From positions 15,644,915-15,708,914 of the forward strand of contig OZ024857.1 in the NCBI GenBank assembly GCA_964017155.1: a stretch of 64,000 nt of DNA, read 5' to 3'. Below the pieces are notes generated by a model, which saw nothing but the letters and a program-made list of their open reading frames with translations, was not told the DNA's origin and did not search any database. The stretch is from Oasisia sp. SBJ-2009 (lineage: Eukaryota > Annelida > Polychaeta > Sabellida > Siboglinidae). Both the position numbers and the translations under genes were made by a program. This document shows positions 22,376 to 35,509 of this stretch, piece after piece (positions within the stretch are counted from its first letter, which is position 1; each line of letters starts with the position of its first letter).

Positions 22376-25300
22376 TTAGGCGCAGTCGAGTAGATCATTC
22401 CACAGGCGCGGAGCCATCACTGAAAAGCGATGCCAATCATAGTGTTCTAAACTGTGGCGTGGTACTCGCAGGAGACGACTTCCGGCGGAGCAAAGCTGGC
22501 GACCAGGTGTATATTCCGTAATCATGTCATCGATGTATTCGGATGCTAGGTCGTGCATCACTCGGAAGGTCAAAACCACTATCTTGTATGTTTTGCGCCA
22601 TGGAACCGGCAGCCAGTGTAGCGCTATCAATACTGGTGTGATGTAGAAGTGGTCTTGGCATCGCTGCTGCATAATTACATGCGTCGCCGAATTTTCCACT
22701 CATTGCAGTTTCTGCACCAATCGTCCGTCCATTGATGCCACATAACACAGCATTTCCATAGTCTAGCTTCGATGTCATTAGACCGTGGACGATTGTTTTG
22801 CACGCATCAATGGTTAGGCAGTGACGTATCTTAGCAATGTTGTGCAGTTGGAAGTAGGCAGCCTGACATGTATGCGCAACTTGCATAGACATGTTCATTC
22901 CGCTGTCCAGGAAAATGCCAATGTTCCATACTGTCGACTGATGCGTTGCATGACACCCACACACGTCGACTGTCGTAATTGCGGGTGGGACTCTGGCGTT
23001 ACGGGTGTAGAAAACAATTGTTTCAGTCTTGGTCTCATTCAGCAGCAGTAGGGCGTGTAAGTCTCGCGCGCGAAAAGTTGGGGGCAGGAAGTGCATATTC
23101 TCCATGTTAAAGTATAGGACCTCGGTTTGTTTTTGGTTGTAATAATCGAACTGTTCCAGTCTAATTATTTCAGTTACTGTCTGAAGGATTATTACAAGCA
23201 GAAGCAGTGGAACACTTTGCCGGTGACAATGCTCACGGAAATCATGACTTAATCGATTGTTATGGTGGTTGCCATGGCATCGCCGGCTTGTACTTGTGTT
23301 TAGCGATGTTGACTAATAATGAAAAGTGCCTTTTTTCGTGCAGTACAACCTGTTTGGGGCAAACGTATAGATGTGTTATGATTATGTGCATTTAGACAAC
23401 TTGTCAGGTATAAATGCTTATCGAAACCACAACGTACAGCAATGTAAAATGCGAATCCCGCAAAAGACACACACGGCCTAAACTTGTGGGGAGTGTCTAT
23501 TATCTGCACTACGCAAATCGCTATATGCAATATATGCAAAATACAAGATATTTATGACCTGATTTTCCTAGTATTCATCAGTCGGAAGTTACAACTGTCA
23601 TCCATCGAATATTATTCTTAATGTCCAGTCCCCAAACAGCTCCAGTCACGCGGAGTCTCGCCATGTATCGTGACACACATACGGGCCCTGTTGGTGGCTC
23701 ATCATCCAGCGCTTGATGTCAATGGTGCATGCTTCGATTCGGCGAGTAGCAATATCTGCATCACAAGGCTGGTTTCGAGGGAAGTCAACATAAAGTTGAG
23801 TGTCATCAGCATACATATGGTATTTCAAGTGGCGTTTAGCAAATATGGCAGTGAGTGGCATGCAGTAGATGGTAAACAGTAACGGACCAAGTACCGATCC
23901 CTGAGCTACACCACAGTTCAGTTGTTGTCGGCGAGAAACGGCATCCTCAATCTTAACAGCAAGTGTTCTGTCCGACAAGTAGGATGCAATCCACGCCAAC
24001 CCCAATTCATAAATTCCTATGGATTTAATTTGTTTCAATAGTATACCACAATAGTCCACAGTGTCAAAGGCGGCTGTAAGATCAAGGACGACGAGTATCA
24101 CTCCCTTTCTATGGTCAAGTGCCTGCATGATGTCATCGTGAATACGCAGGAGTGCTGTTTCGGTGCTGTGGTACGGACGATACACGGTCTAGAACGGGTC
24201 AAGGAGTTTGTTTTCGTCAATGTAGCATCGAAGGTCAACCGGGACATGTCTCTCTAACAATTTTGAGACAAAGCTGAGATTTTACGTAGGGTGGTAATTC
24301 TTGATGTCATTTACATCAAGACCTGTCTTCTTGAGCAAGGGAGTGACCTGCGTATGCTTCATTTCAGCTGGTACAGTTGTAGATTTTAATGACACATTGA
24401 TGATATTTGCTAGCAATGGTGCAATAATATTGATGTTTGTGATTAACAGTGTCGTCGGCCAAGGATCTAGAGCTCAATATTTTGAAGGGCATTTGTTCAC
24501 GAGTCGAACAGTAGCAGTGGCGGTTGTGGGTGTGAATGTTGACAGAGTACAATGGTGGTGGGGATTGTTGTCAATTGGCAGTACAGGTAGTGGGGCATCA
24601 TGATGATACATTGTACTGCAAACATTCATAATCTTTTCTGAGAAATGTACTCGAAACCGTTCCGGCAAATCCTCATGAGAGTTGTTGCATTCGGGTAGCA
24701 CTGGGGGTTGTTTGCGTCGGTGATCTCATTCGTTACGCGGTACATGGCCCATGGCCTTCACATCACACGCGCATAGTTTCTCACAGAAAAACTAAGATTT
24801 AGCAGCTACTAACTTTTCTCTGTAGACGTCTCGCAAACTCGTGTCAATGTCTCTATGCACTAGTAGCTGTATCTGTCGCCATCGCCTTTCGATCAGCTCG
24901 CCGGAGTTGTTGCTTTGCATCTGATAACTCACTGTTGTACCACAGTGTCTAGGGTTGGATGATGATAACACAAGTGATAAGTGGTACGTGTGAGTCAATG
25001 AACCCAGCAATGGAAGAGTTGTACTACGTGTAGAGTTCGTCGACGCCATAGTTGGGGTTATTGAACAGGTCTGAGTTTCTGAGGTCAGACACTAGTTTGG
25101 CGTTGTCAATGGTTGTATATTTTCTATATCTGATCTGTCTTTTCGGTCGTTTTGGTTTTCCTGTAACCAGATCGCATCGGATAACGTGGTGATCTGTTAA
25201 CAATGTTTCAACGGATGTAGAAGATATTATGTTATGTCTATTTTGCGTAATGACGAGGTCGAGGATATGATCACCAACATGTGTCAGTTCTCTCACGTGT

Positions 25301-25940
25301 TGTTTAAAATCAGCCTCTTGGAGAAGTTCAGTCAAGTTGCGAGTATTACTGGTTCTATCGTCACCATAGTGCACATTGAAATCCCCCAATATTACACAAT
25401 CGGCTTGGTGTGTGGCACAATATCCTAGCAACATGCTGAACTCATCGCTGAAAGTTTGAAATGATACTGATTTCTGGCCGGTCGAAGGAGGTCGATATAC
25501 TGTCACGATTCATATAACAGATCCCGCCTTGCCAATGTGCAGTACTACTTCCAGTCCTTCGAATGATGTAGCGGTCAAAAGGCATCGATGAGCACAAATT
25601 AAACGCCTACTCCACTGCCCTGTCTTTCGGTACGCAGGAGGTGATGGAAATCAGACCTCTCTGGAGTGAGGGCATTTATAACAGCAGTGTCATTAGTCGA
25701 GAGCCATGTCTTAGTTATGCATGTACGCTTTCGATGTCATTATCGACGATATAATCATGAATAAACTCTGCCTTGTTGCGCACTGACCGACTGTTGATCA
25801 ACACCAGTGCAGTTGTTTTTGTACTCGCCGCACCTGGTACTGCTGTTGTCGGTACTGCCACCCATTGCTGGTGTTTCTGCCGTATATTCTGCTGTGGACG
25901 CTATCACTACTGACGTTATCGCTACTGTCGTACCGCTGCC
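22376..25940 (-). mobile_element. L2-like LINE, endonuclease plus reverse transcriptase, broken
   Basis: The minus strand reads through most of an L2-type ORF2. The endonuclease (about 25820-25020) shows SVRNKAEFIHDYI, KTWLSTNDTAV, VYRPPS, VILGDFNVHYGDD and LLTDHHVIRCDL, the EEP metal and catalytic blocks. A linker region (24300-25000) follows. The polymerase (24185-23650) shows VVLDLTAAFDTVDY, GVAQGSVLGPLLF and MYADDTQLYVDF. The thumb and C-terminus (23105-22376) show LLNETKTE, DYGNAVLCGI, LHWLPV and APRLWNDLL. Lesions are a frameshift near 25725, stops and shifts in the linker, about 600 bp of foreign-looking DNA at about 23060-23680 between KRWMMSHQ and LLLNETKTE, and a shift near 22690. 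Dead copy. Confidence 0.9.
23065..23670. other. Insertion splitting the L2 reverse transcriptase
   Basis: The polymerase frame is continuous in sense up to KRWMMSHQ and resumes at LLLNETKTE, segments that normally adjoin within about 10 residues. The roughly 600 bp between shows no LINE homology. I cannot identify terminal repeats or a target duplication. Confidence 0.6.
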
Positions 25941-26565
25941 TAGAATAATTATAATTAGACAATGGTGGAATAAATAAAGGGGATAAACTTGGTGGACAAC
26001 TTACGCTGTACTGGTATATGAGAACTATGATATAATTCAAATAAAAGTACAAATCACGCGCCACGTGGCTGTGGACAAACTGTTTCCCTGAACCAACGTG
26101 TTCACTCTCACAATCTCAGTCTCCCCAATCTCCTCGTGTCTTTCCCTGCCCTGGTATTATACTTTCCCCAATGGCGGGAAACCTGTCACGTGATCAGCTA
26201 TGCCCTCTGGTGGGCATCCCCACAACTTGGAAAGCCCTGCCACGCCCTCTGATGGGCATCCCCTCACCTTGGTGGCAGCCCTACCATACTACAGATGTTA
26301 TCGCTGTTGATGCTGACGGTGTCACTCACATTCATGAGTGTTTTTTCTTCTAAAACCAAGTAGGACAGTCCTGAGTTCACATGTCATATTCGTTAATGTG
26401 TTTACACACATGAGAGCAGACGATATGCTCAAGTAGTTTGCTACACATGTTAATGACATAGGCCTACAGTTGAATTAATGCATCGTGAACATTGCCTGTC
26501 TTACATATTGGCATAATATGTGCCTTTTCCAGTCTAGTGGTGTTTCTCCTGTGCTTAGTGATTGG
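25941..26565. repeat. L2 upstream region with a 41-bp two-unit tandem
   Basis: GCCCTCTGGTGGGCATCCCC at 26202 recurs with changes at 26243, a period of 41 bp, next to a CACGTG. It lies just upstream of the L2 ORF start (minus orientation) and might be part of its 5' UTR. The rest is unassigned. Confidence 0.45.
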
Positions 26566-27540
26566 CTAATAATAATAACTTTATTGTCCAGTCATAAAAT
26601 GGATAAACATCTTGCACTTCGGATCATAATGCATAAAAATAATACAATATTTAAATCACATCACATAGTAATGTTTTTATAATTATAATTTTTTTAATTA
26701 ACCAACCATGACAAACCGGATGAAAAAAACATTAAAAAAATACATCAATAGAGAACTACAACATCAGAAAACAAATCTTGAGACGGTCTCAATGCTCAGT
26801 TTGGGCAACTACTGACCAATCTTGAGGTAAGATCTTGTAAATTAAAGTCAAGTATATAAAAATTAGTAAAATAGATCAAATGCTGGAATAAATATGCTAA
26901 AAACAATATGACAATAAGATAAATAAATAAATGTGATAAAACAAAATTGCAGTGGCAGTGGTAGGGATGTGATATGACGGTCAATGGTTGAATTTATGTG
27001 GCTGGTTCAAATACTTGAAGGAGGATGGAATGAAGGACTTAAAGGCATGCTGGGTTTTTCCAGTTGGGATTTTGTACCTCCTTCCAGAGAGGAGAAAGTC
27101 GTAATGGTCGTGTAAGAAGTGTGTGGGGTCAGATCAGATTTTTGTTGCCATTCGCAGTGTTCTTGACTTGTATGGTTGCTCCAGACTGGTGTACAGCATC
27201 CAGCGATCTTGCAGGAAATGGTGTATATTCTGCTAAAATTTTCTTTGTTTTTGACTGAGAGGTTACAGCACCAGCAGAGGAGACCGAAAGTCAAAACACT
27301 TTTCACAAATGAATCGTGGAACACAAACAAAACCATTTCGTCTATGTGCAAGGCATTGAGTTTTCTCAGGAAGTACAATCTTTGCTGGCCTTTCTTATAT
27401 AGATTCATTGTGTTATCACCCCACCTTAATTTGTCATCGATTGTTGTACCCATATATTTACAAGAATGCACAATGTGACCAATGTAATTATGGATGATAA
27501 GTTTTTAGCATGAATTTTGGGCATATAGTTGTGTCATCTC
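26566..27540 (-). mobile_element. LINE 3' portion, Rex/jockey-like
   Basis: Minus-strand frame 27471-27007 reads KYMGTTIDDKLRW, QQRLYFLRKLNALHIDE, SFVKSVLTFGLLCW and NLSVKNKENFSRI, the post-polymerase part of a jockey/Rex-group LINE. Later DLTPHTSYTTI and a Ser/Pro-rich tail follow. The copy ends near 26566 in GACAATAAAGTTATTATTA (minus), a polyadenylation-like 3' end with TAA repeats. The polymerase core is missing. A plus-strand relative of the same family lies at 49238-49870. Confidence 0.78.
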
Positions 27541-28749
27541 CTTTGTAACTACAGATTGGAACTGTCTATTTAGAATATCTGCTTTCTTTGTACTGCAAAT
27601 GTGATCAATACTACTAGACTCTCTTGGGGAGATGTTCCAAAGTTTTCATGTTGATTACTCTATTACTGTTGAGTTTAAATAATGTCTAGGTCAGCCAGAC
27701 AAAAGAAACTTAGAAACTTGTGGTGTTGTGTACACAGAAAAACTTTCAGGCTTGCAGTTTAGATGAAACGTGTCAATCACTAAGTGTCAATGCAATGTTG
27801 ACGATGTCTGAGTGGATTTTGGTTATGCCTGGATGTCGTTGAACACAGGTATACAAGTGAACTTAATAATAAATATAAATACTCAACGTGATTATTATGA
27901 TCTAATAAGATATGCTGCGCTTGTAGATATAGAATATTAATATTACAATAAACTCTCCAAGGATGGTTGAATCAAACGACATGAAGTGGTCCTTGACCTG
28001 AGGCTGATCGTTAACAAATATGCGCTCCCTAAAAATTAAACGATAAACAAATTTTTCAGTTGAACCAAATATTAAGGAATTGATTAATACAGAAAACATC
28101 AACGAGAAAACGCTAACTCAACGACAGCTATTCTTGCCATCACTTGTGTTAGAATCAGAACAACTTACCTCCAAATTCCGCCGTTTCCCGAAAGCCAAGC
28201 TTCGCCTTGCCTTCGTTTCTATCTCAGGTTCGCTAAAAAAAAATTCGGATTATTGGACATGTTAGTGTTGATTTCTTCAAACGTTGTCGACCTGGTATAA
28301 AACCCACTGTCAAAATGATCTTGGCATAAGCGAGAACACAGTGTCGGTGTTCAGTTGACTCAATTGAATTGTTTGATCCACTGCCTTCGTCGACTTGGCT
28401 CTTTCTCTATCGAAGGAAATCTAAAGAAACTCTTTCAGGAATTATCCTGTTGCTGCATCCAAAATCCATGCAGAATACCATGTTTTATTGGATGAAGAAG
28501 AACACCACAAGACACTATATACACCAAGAATAGCATTGAAATCCTCAACCTGCTGCTAGTGTCTATAGTACATGTTACGTCACACTCACGGAAACACCCG
28601 AAGGCAAAATTTTGTAGGCGATGTGTGAGAAAGTATTCTTATTTGCATGATTTTATGTAATTTTTTATACTACATGATTACATTATGTTGTGTATTCTAT
28701 TAACTATAGCCTTTACTCTAACTTGTTCATGTCACCTTTAATGATGTTT
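27541..28749. other. No recognisable feature
   Basis: AT-rich. I see no gene or repeat I can name. Confidence 0.4.
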
Positions 28750-29110
28750 TTTCCCTTATTATTTCTCAGTCAGCTTGTGTGTTAATCTGCACTGTGGGGT
28801 ATTTGGTTTTGATGGCTAGCATAACACCTCCCTCCATCTTGTTTACAATCTGTGGAATCTTCTGTAATTAGATGGAAGGAACTGATTGGTTTTAATGGTT
28901 CAGTCAGGTTTTTTGGACAGCATGAGAAGATCTGGGGCAGTGGAAGATGAGCTAATTCTGCATTTTTGCTGAAGACCATTTATGACAAGTGTTCGCCAAT
29001 TGTTTAGCTTGTTTGGAGTTTGGTTGGATTTATTAGAACTAATACCTGAACTAGTACAAGTGTTTGACCATGTTCTGGATCTGGGTGTAGATGTGAGCAC
29101 TATTTTATAA
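28750..29110 (-). mobile_element. LINE endonuclease N-terminal fragment
   Basis: Minus-strand pieces NNWRTLVING, ISSFHLITEDSTDC and QDGGRCYASHQNQIP resemble, across two frames, the start of an EEP-type LINE endonuclease (a first Asn region, then a Gly-Gly block before an AIK segment). The same LVIN opening occurs in the fragment at 40600-41900. Homology is short and frameshifted. Confidence 0.5.
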
Positions 29111-29173
29111 TTTCCTGGAGTGAGTTATTTCTTTTCTTTCGGGTGCTTGTTATTTCTGGATTGAATGTTGAGT

Positions 29174-30430
29174 CTATTGGTGACATTGAACAATAGGATG
29201 TAATAAGGAGCATACGGTAATAATAGGAGGACTTAGTTGCTCTTTATGTTGGCATAGGTGTTTTCCAGTTGTGTACGTTTTGGTGCATTGTCCGACATCG
29301 TGGATCAGGAGACTGAGATGTAGACTTCTCTTACTCAGTGAATCATAGTTGCACATGTAGGGATGACGTTCATGGCAGAGGTGGTACACACCGGTACTGC
29401 TTTTTGCCAGTATCCCTGTGTAGAAAGGGGATGTGATGGCTTTGCTCGTTGGTGGGATTCATGGGAGTGGGAATACACGAGGGCTGCTATATGCAGGTAT
29501 CCCCATGCGTAAGGGTAAGTAGTGATGATTGGAGGTGCCATCATGCATGGGGTTTGTGAAAGGGGTAATATAGTCGTTTTGGTGCCCCATAGCAAAAGTA
29601 CCACTCTGGCACATTGCGCTTCGGGTATTATAATCGTTCTGAAGATTTTGTGCTGTACCCAGATTACCATGTGCTGCTCTAGATGCTGTCTTGATTTTAT
29701 CAATCAAATCCTTGAGATAATTTGCTGGTGGCTGTCTAATTGACGTTACAAAGTCTAAATAGGATCTCTTTGGGCATTCCTACTTCTCGTCCTAATTTAA
29801 ACAGGCATTAACAGCATATTTGGCATAAACCCAGTATTTTGATTCACTGTGGCTTCTAGGCTCATCCCCAGTGTGACCAAGTGTTTGTTTCATCAGGATA
29901 ACTTATCAGTAAGATAACACCTGATAAAGAGAGAACCATTTGATTTGGTCTTTCTGCTTGGGCATTAGAACATGGTCGCTGTCCTAGTCTTTTCTGTTTG
30001 CATTAATTTACACAAATCGATGAACATTTGACCTTCAAAGTTCATACCCCAGTCTGTGTGTACCTGCAGCGGGGCGCCATGTCCAGTTATCCATTGCTCT
30101 AGAAACGTCTTGGCTGTGATTCGAGTGGTTTGTTCGGGTAATGCATGTTACTTTAGATAGGCAACGAGTGACTTGATCCAGAATCATAAAACACTTATTT
30201 CCTGATTTGCTCATTGTAAATGATCCCCGGATATCTAAGTGTACCCGGGGACTCCCGCCTGATAGTGGAGCAACTGTGCACGCTGTCGGCATCCCACTTT
30301 GTTGAGGTGGCATACAGCGCAAGTATCCACAAACAGTTGGCAGTTCAGTTCCATCTTCTGTGGCAGTTGTGTGTGCATGCTGGTAGCAGGCAGTACAACT
30401 ACTATGGCCGCTGACACAATGTTAGACATT
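29174..30430 (-). mobile_element. Ty3/Gypsy-like LTR retrotransposon integrase fragment
   Basis: Minus strand, from upstream: a degraded zinc-binding region with CAVCHLNK (30310-30430), then the integrase core opening VHLDIRGSFTMSKSGNKCFM and ILDQVTRCLSKV, where the first catalytic Asp of the DDE triad is in the HLDI motif. Shifted frames then give a GAPLQ/HTD-like segment (about 30060-30110) and KLMQTEKTRT and PQAERPNG (about 29940-30020), the region of the last Glu. An LGREVGMPKEILF piece (near 29790) and ANYLKDLIDKIKTASRAA (29740-29680) fit the post-core part. Several frameshifts and stops are present. No reverse transcriptase and no LTR pair is seen. It was a DNA-integrating enzyme of a retroelement and is now inactive. 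Confidence 0.75.
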
Positions 30431-33354
30431 TTGCTGACATGGCCTTTACTGTGAATAACCTTAAGACCAAAGAATAGGCCTGAATTTCAATATTCGGGCC
30501 GGAAACCTATATATACAGGGGACCGGCTGAATGTATGTAATTTATTTTTCAGTTATGTCGAATTGGAACATTGTCTGAACAATTGTGTTCTTGTATTGAC
30601 GTATGCTGAGTGGTTGTCGAGACCTCTAAAACAAGGTGGCATTGATGATGACAGAAAATTGATGATGTCTGTTTTGCCTGAACTACGACTAATAACAGTT
30701 AACACCTTGACATTTCACCCCACACATGTACCTGTGTGCATGCGTGCTTGCATGAATGTATGTATGTACTTATGCATGCATGTAATAACATACAAACATA
30801 CCTATGTATGTTCGTACATTGTTTAACCAGTCACAAGAACTTATTTAAAAGCCATTTTACATCAAAAAAACTTCAGTTTGAAAAGAAAAAATTACTTACA
30901 TGGTTTCTGATACAGATCAAATAAAGGAACTAAAAATAAAAGCTTAAATAGTCATTTTAGTGTTAAGCGTCTCACAAGACACATGACAACATTTGCCTTT
31001 TGCTGAATTGATTGAAGGCTCGCTCTTATCTGAAATAAAATAAATACATTTACATTAGTCATTTATCGAAAAACTATCTGCACATGAGCATCAAAATAAT
31101 TTGGACATTAAGATGAGTAAATATAATATTTTTTTGATTATTTTACAAACTTGTGTATTATTACATAAAATATACATATGTGTACGTGCATGCGTGCGAG
31201 TGTACATGCGTACATGCTCAACCTTTGAAAATAACCACACCAGTTGTTGGCCGCTTGTGAGTGGGATAGCTCGTTTTTTTGACATGTTACGACTTCAACT
31301 TTAAAAAGAAACTGTTGTGTTATTTTGGTGACACTGTCACTGGTGAATTCACTTAAAATAAACAATTTCATAACAGTTTAATTGCAGTAGCGTGACAGGA
31401 TAAGTGTTAGCTTAACTTATGTATATCCCACGGCATAATGTGATCAGTGTTTTGTTAAAACGACAGATGTTTGAGGCATGTTTTTTGTTAAGTCGATGAC
31501 CAGTAAACACCTCAAAATTTGGAACTGAAGTTTGAGGTTTAATCACTTGCATAATATCAGGGGTCACCTCAGTTGTGTTGATTTGGCCTAAATTGGATAT
31601 AGCTATGCACCAATTCCAACCTTTATGACATTTGCTACGTCATGTTAAAACGTTAAACTATGCAATATTAAATAAGTACCCGGGGGTACACATAATCAAA
31701 CGAAAATAAATACAACTTCATATATTTAATTAATGTTTTAATTAACCTTATTGGTTTTAACCTTATGACTAAATGATTTAGGCACTGTAATTAGATGTGT
31801 TATTTATTATTAACCAAATTTATGACTTCATAAACAGCCCAATTCTACACCTTTATGTATTTGTCCATCAATGCAAGACAGATTGCTGAACATCCCAATG
31901 GTAGTACGACCAATTCTGTACTGATACTAAAGAGATTGTTAACTGTAGGACATATATCATGAAATAATAACTTGCATTTATAAAAAAATATGTGTGAAAT
32001 AACGTCACAAGTCACGAGTATTGCAGTGGTTATATTTTATCAGGGTTGGAGGAATCCAGAGTGGACTAAGTATTCAGTGTATTATTTTTACATGTATTTA
32101 TATACATTTAAAATTAGGTTCATACCATGCACTATTTCCGGATGGGTCACATTCTGGAAAAGATGTTTGTGTGGTTGATTGGTTTTCAAATATGTATGTG
32201 CCCTGTATTCCTGTTGCAAAAAATCATGACAAATTATCATTCCCCCGTAGAGTTTATAGTAAATCAATCACTGCATTACTTGATTGTTAATTTTCAGTGC
32301 TCATCAAATCCCTATCACCATCCGCTTAGTTATTTTTCTCTGAATTAGGATTCTAGTAAACTAAAACGAGGTGTGTTCGACACTTATTATAATCATAATG
32401 TTGCTAGAATGTCAATAGCAGTTCAGTTAGCCAAACTTGTAAACAAAACCATCAAAATATACTGCTGATCATACTGATACAAATTGCAACTTATTTAGCA
32501 AACATATAATAATTATCTACCCTAGCTAATCAAGGAACAGACAATCTTGTTTTAAATTAAGTCAAGATGACCATAAACTATTAACAGTATCATTATTAAC
32601 TATTCACCACATGCTTGCATATACATGTAACAGCTGTTGCATGTAAGGCACGACAAGGCCATGCAAACCTTTTATTTATTAAACAAATGTATACACAGAA
32701 TATCATCAGTGTACAATATTAAACATTTCTTTATTGATTTATACCAGGTAGCCTGGTAATTAGTATATTCTTATCTACAAAAAAGAGTGTTTGTGGCAAA
32801 CTGCTCCAGGTTGCTTGTTTGTATGTTTGGTTGCTACCAAATGGGGGTTTACCTCTATGGATAATAAATAATGCATTTACGACAAATTACTGATACAGGC
32901 CTGGTGATATATCTGAAATTTCATATAAATATTTTAAGTGGTTAAAAATGCTATTTATTATTTAAATCAAACTTTTCACATTAACTACAATTAATGTCTA
33001 CACCACCTGAATGAAAAAATATTTGCTCTAACCGCATTTCGTTCTCACCGTTTCATTTCTGTATGACATACCTTGGTAGGTAGGCAATCTATGACAACAA
33101 ACCTGTGACTAAGCTATGTCTGAAGTTTACCAACGTGCACCAGTATTCGTGTGGCCACCAGGTCCAGGCTATTGGTCAATAAATAGACACGCCTTACTTG
33201 CTCAATCTGCACATGGTTTCTGCTCTCTGAAGATTGCATAGGTCCAGCTAATGCGTATAAAATAAACGATAATAGCTGAAGCCAAGCCAAACATTATACT
33301 AAAAGCAATCAAATAATTGAAACGTTAACATGACATTCACATATTAAATTATGT
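30431..33354. other. Long stretch without recognisable genes
   Basis: About 2.9 kb, AT-rich. It includes a GCATGCATGTA/CATACATA-type simple region (30730-30820) and a short ACGTGCATGCGTGCGAG tract near 31190. I find no protein similarity on either strand. Confidence 0.4.
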
Positions 33355-33717
33355 AATATACTTGTCGCTAAAAAATTAAGAGTTACAGCAAGGCGCTCGA
33401 CAGATGGTATTGCATCGCGCATGGCTGTCTTTCTGGACGATTAATGGCGAAACAGCGTCTAGAAGATATTGAAATTGCTGTGTGTCCATCCAGACAAAGT
33501 TTGCAAATGCTCTGGGGTCCTCCACTTTAATTTCCTTCATCAGAGCATGAAATGTGCCAAACTGCTGGTGCCGCGCCATCCTTGAGCAAATCCACCATCT
33601 TTTTTGTTTCTTCAGTTTTTCTTTCTATTCTTCGTCACCAATTTGCAGCAGCACAGCCAATGCACTGAGCAAAATTGCATGTTCTTCTTCACTGCTGCAA
33701 CTGTGAGTCATTGCCGT
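33355..33717 (-). mobile_element. PIF/Harbinger transposase N-terminal fragment
   Basis: The minus strand starts at a MTHSCSSEEEH frame, runs through LLQIGDEE (followed by a TAG), then KKQKRWWICSRMARHQQFG, FHALMKEIKVEDPRAFANF and MDTQQFQYLLDAVSPLI. In the next frame it gives MRDAIPSVERLAVTLNFLA. This is the typical first section of Harbinger-type DDE nuclease proteins, ahead of the catalytic domain (ERLAVTLRFLATG in the family). One stop (near 33627) and one frameshift (near 33415) break it, and no DDE domain follows. Whether an exon boundary ends it at 33355 is not clear. Confidence 0.8.
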
Positions 33718-34407
33718 AAACAAGCATGTGTGCGTCTGTAATGCCCTTCGCCTTATGACGTTACGTAATTATCCCACCCCAATTGTTTTGCCACGACTAC
33801 TTGTGTCATGCACTCGTACGAGGCACTCGTACGAATCTATCATACATGTATCACCCCCTTAAATGTTTGCAGATTCTCAAGCAATATGCCTCGTTTGGCT
33901 CTCAGTGTAACGGCTCCAGTGGCACAAACTTCATAGCCAGTGAATGAAAGCATGTTTACAAACACAGTCAGTGGAACTTCAAAACATATTTACCATTGAC
34001 GCTGCCGGAGTCGGTCTTGGATCGCTGATTTTCAGTGTACAGACATATCACGTTGTTACGTAATTCCAGGTAGGCAGAATGGCGAAACAAGTTCAACAGC
34101 GTTCTGTAGTGATCGAGCCGTGATCGTTCTGGTTGAATACACACCGATTAAAGGACATTTTAAAATGCATAAATGTCGAATTTCAGTGAATGTCCATAAA
34201 AAGTTGTGCACCAGAATATGCGCAGATAGTTCATATCCAGGATGATGATAAAATATTCATAAATATCTCAATGATTACATCGATAAGCAGGTAAAAATAC
34301 AGAAGCACCAATCTTTCATGGCAACACAAAGTCCACGGCGATGCTTGTGATATAAATTGCATCTTATGATATATATTGCATTACTGGGGCATCACGCTTC
34401 TTTCACC
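33718..34407. other. No recognisable feature
   Basis: DNA upstream of the Harbinger fragment. I see no terminal inverted repeat that could pair with it. Confidence 0.4.
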
Positions 34408-34680
34408 TGTTCTTGCTTACCTTAGCCCTGTCTATTGGACATGTCCAGGGGCTCATTATCACCAGGATGTGATTGTTTTGTGAGTTGTCCAAAGTGATTA
34501 TTGTGTTTACTTTGACATTTGCCCTAGTACTGCACAGGGTGTCTGTTTTGGCACCTACTCCATTGTTATTGTCCTGACTAGTGGACAAGTTGTGGGATTA
34601 ACACCTCTGTGTCTTGTCTGGTCAAACTCACATTGTTGTTTTAATTACCCTAATACTTGTCACATTAGTACTCTGTGCCT
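34408..34680. repeat. Dispersed repeat, uninterrupted copy
   Basis: About 270 bp that recurs at 35510-36078. Shared phrases are CACCTGTTCTTGCTTACCT, CTATTGGACATGTCCAGGGG, ATCACCAGGATGTGATTG, GTCCTGACTAGTGGAC and ACATTAGTACTCTG. Family unknown. Confidence 0.85.
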
Positions 34681-35509
34681 TCTTGAAGTATTTCTTTTTC
34701 ATTCATGACAAATTTATTACCTAACATAGACAGCCTTGCTCCGTCGCTTCACAAGGTGCAATAAACTTGGCCGCCCCCAAAGTTGCTCGTCAAAATTAAT
34801 AAAAAATGAACTCCCTACAGCTCCCACCACCCTATCCAATCACCGAGTCTCTTCTCTTCTTACTTGGCGCCACCATTGTTTAAGTCTTTGCCTTCACGTA
34901 ACTCAATATTTATCAGTTTTGTGAGCTGGTATCATATTTTATTTAAACAAAGTTATGGTTTTTCTTTTTCTGCAATATAATGGGTTATTTTCAGACCACT
35001 TTTCAGTTGTATTTTTCTATTATTAGCCGTTTTTCGACTTCGCCCTTTCAATTTTAATGTAATTGTAATGGCAGGCCATTCGACGAACACGCCATCGTCT
35101 ACACTAGATCTCATACGCGACGGCGATAATCATCCGAACAAGTGTCTCTTGTCACGGTATTACAATGTTGTGAAGACACTCGTGTAGGTACTAGGTATGT
35201 GCTTGGCTAATATGTGTTTGCACCTGGCAGTAAACAATGCACACAGTGCTTCTACAAATGGGTCTAGATGGTCATTTTATGCTCATGTCTGCTTTCTGCC
35301 AGAAGTGGATCATCCTCTGGATGGATGTCCGAGTTTACGTAGACAGCTGCATCGTGATCAGTAATCCCTGGTATTGGTTTGCATCTGTTTTTTCGAGGAA
35401 TGGTCGATTTGTGAGGAGGACATCTGGGGTGAGATACATTTGAGACAGGTCCAGCAAGGAGAACATAGCCAGAAATTATATTACTATTGGGCCTAGTTGT
35501 GTACTTCTG
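34681..35509. other. No recognisable feature
   Basis: Between the two copies of the dispersed repeat. No gene seen. Confidence 0.4.
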
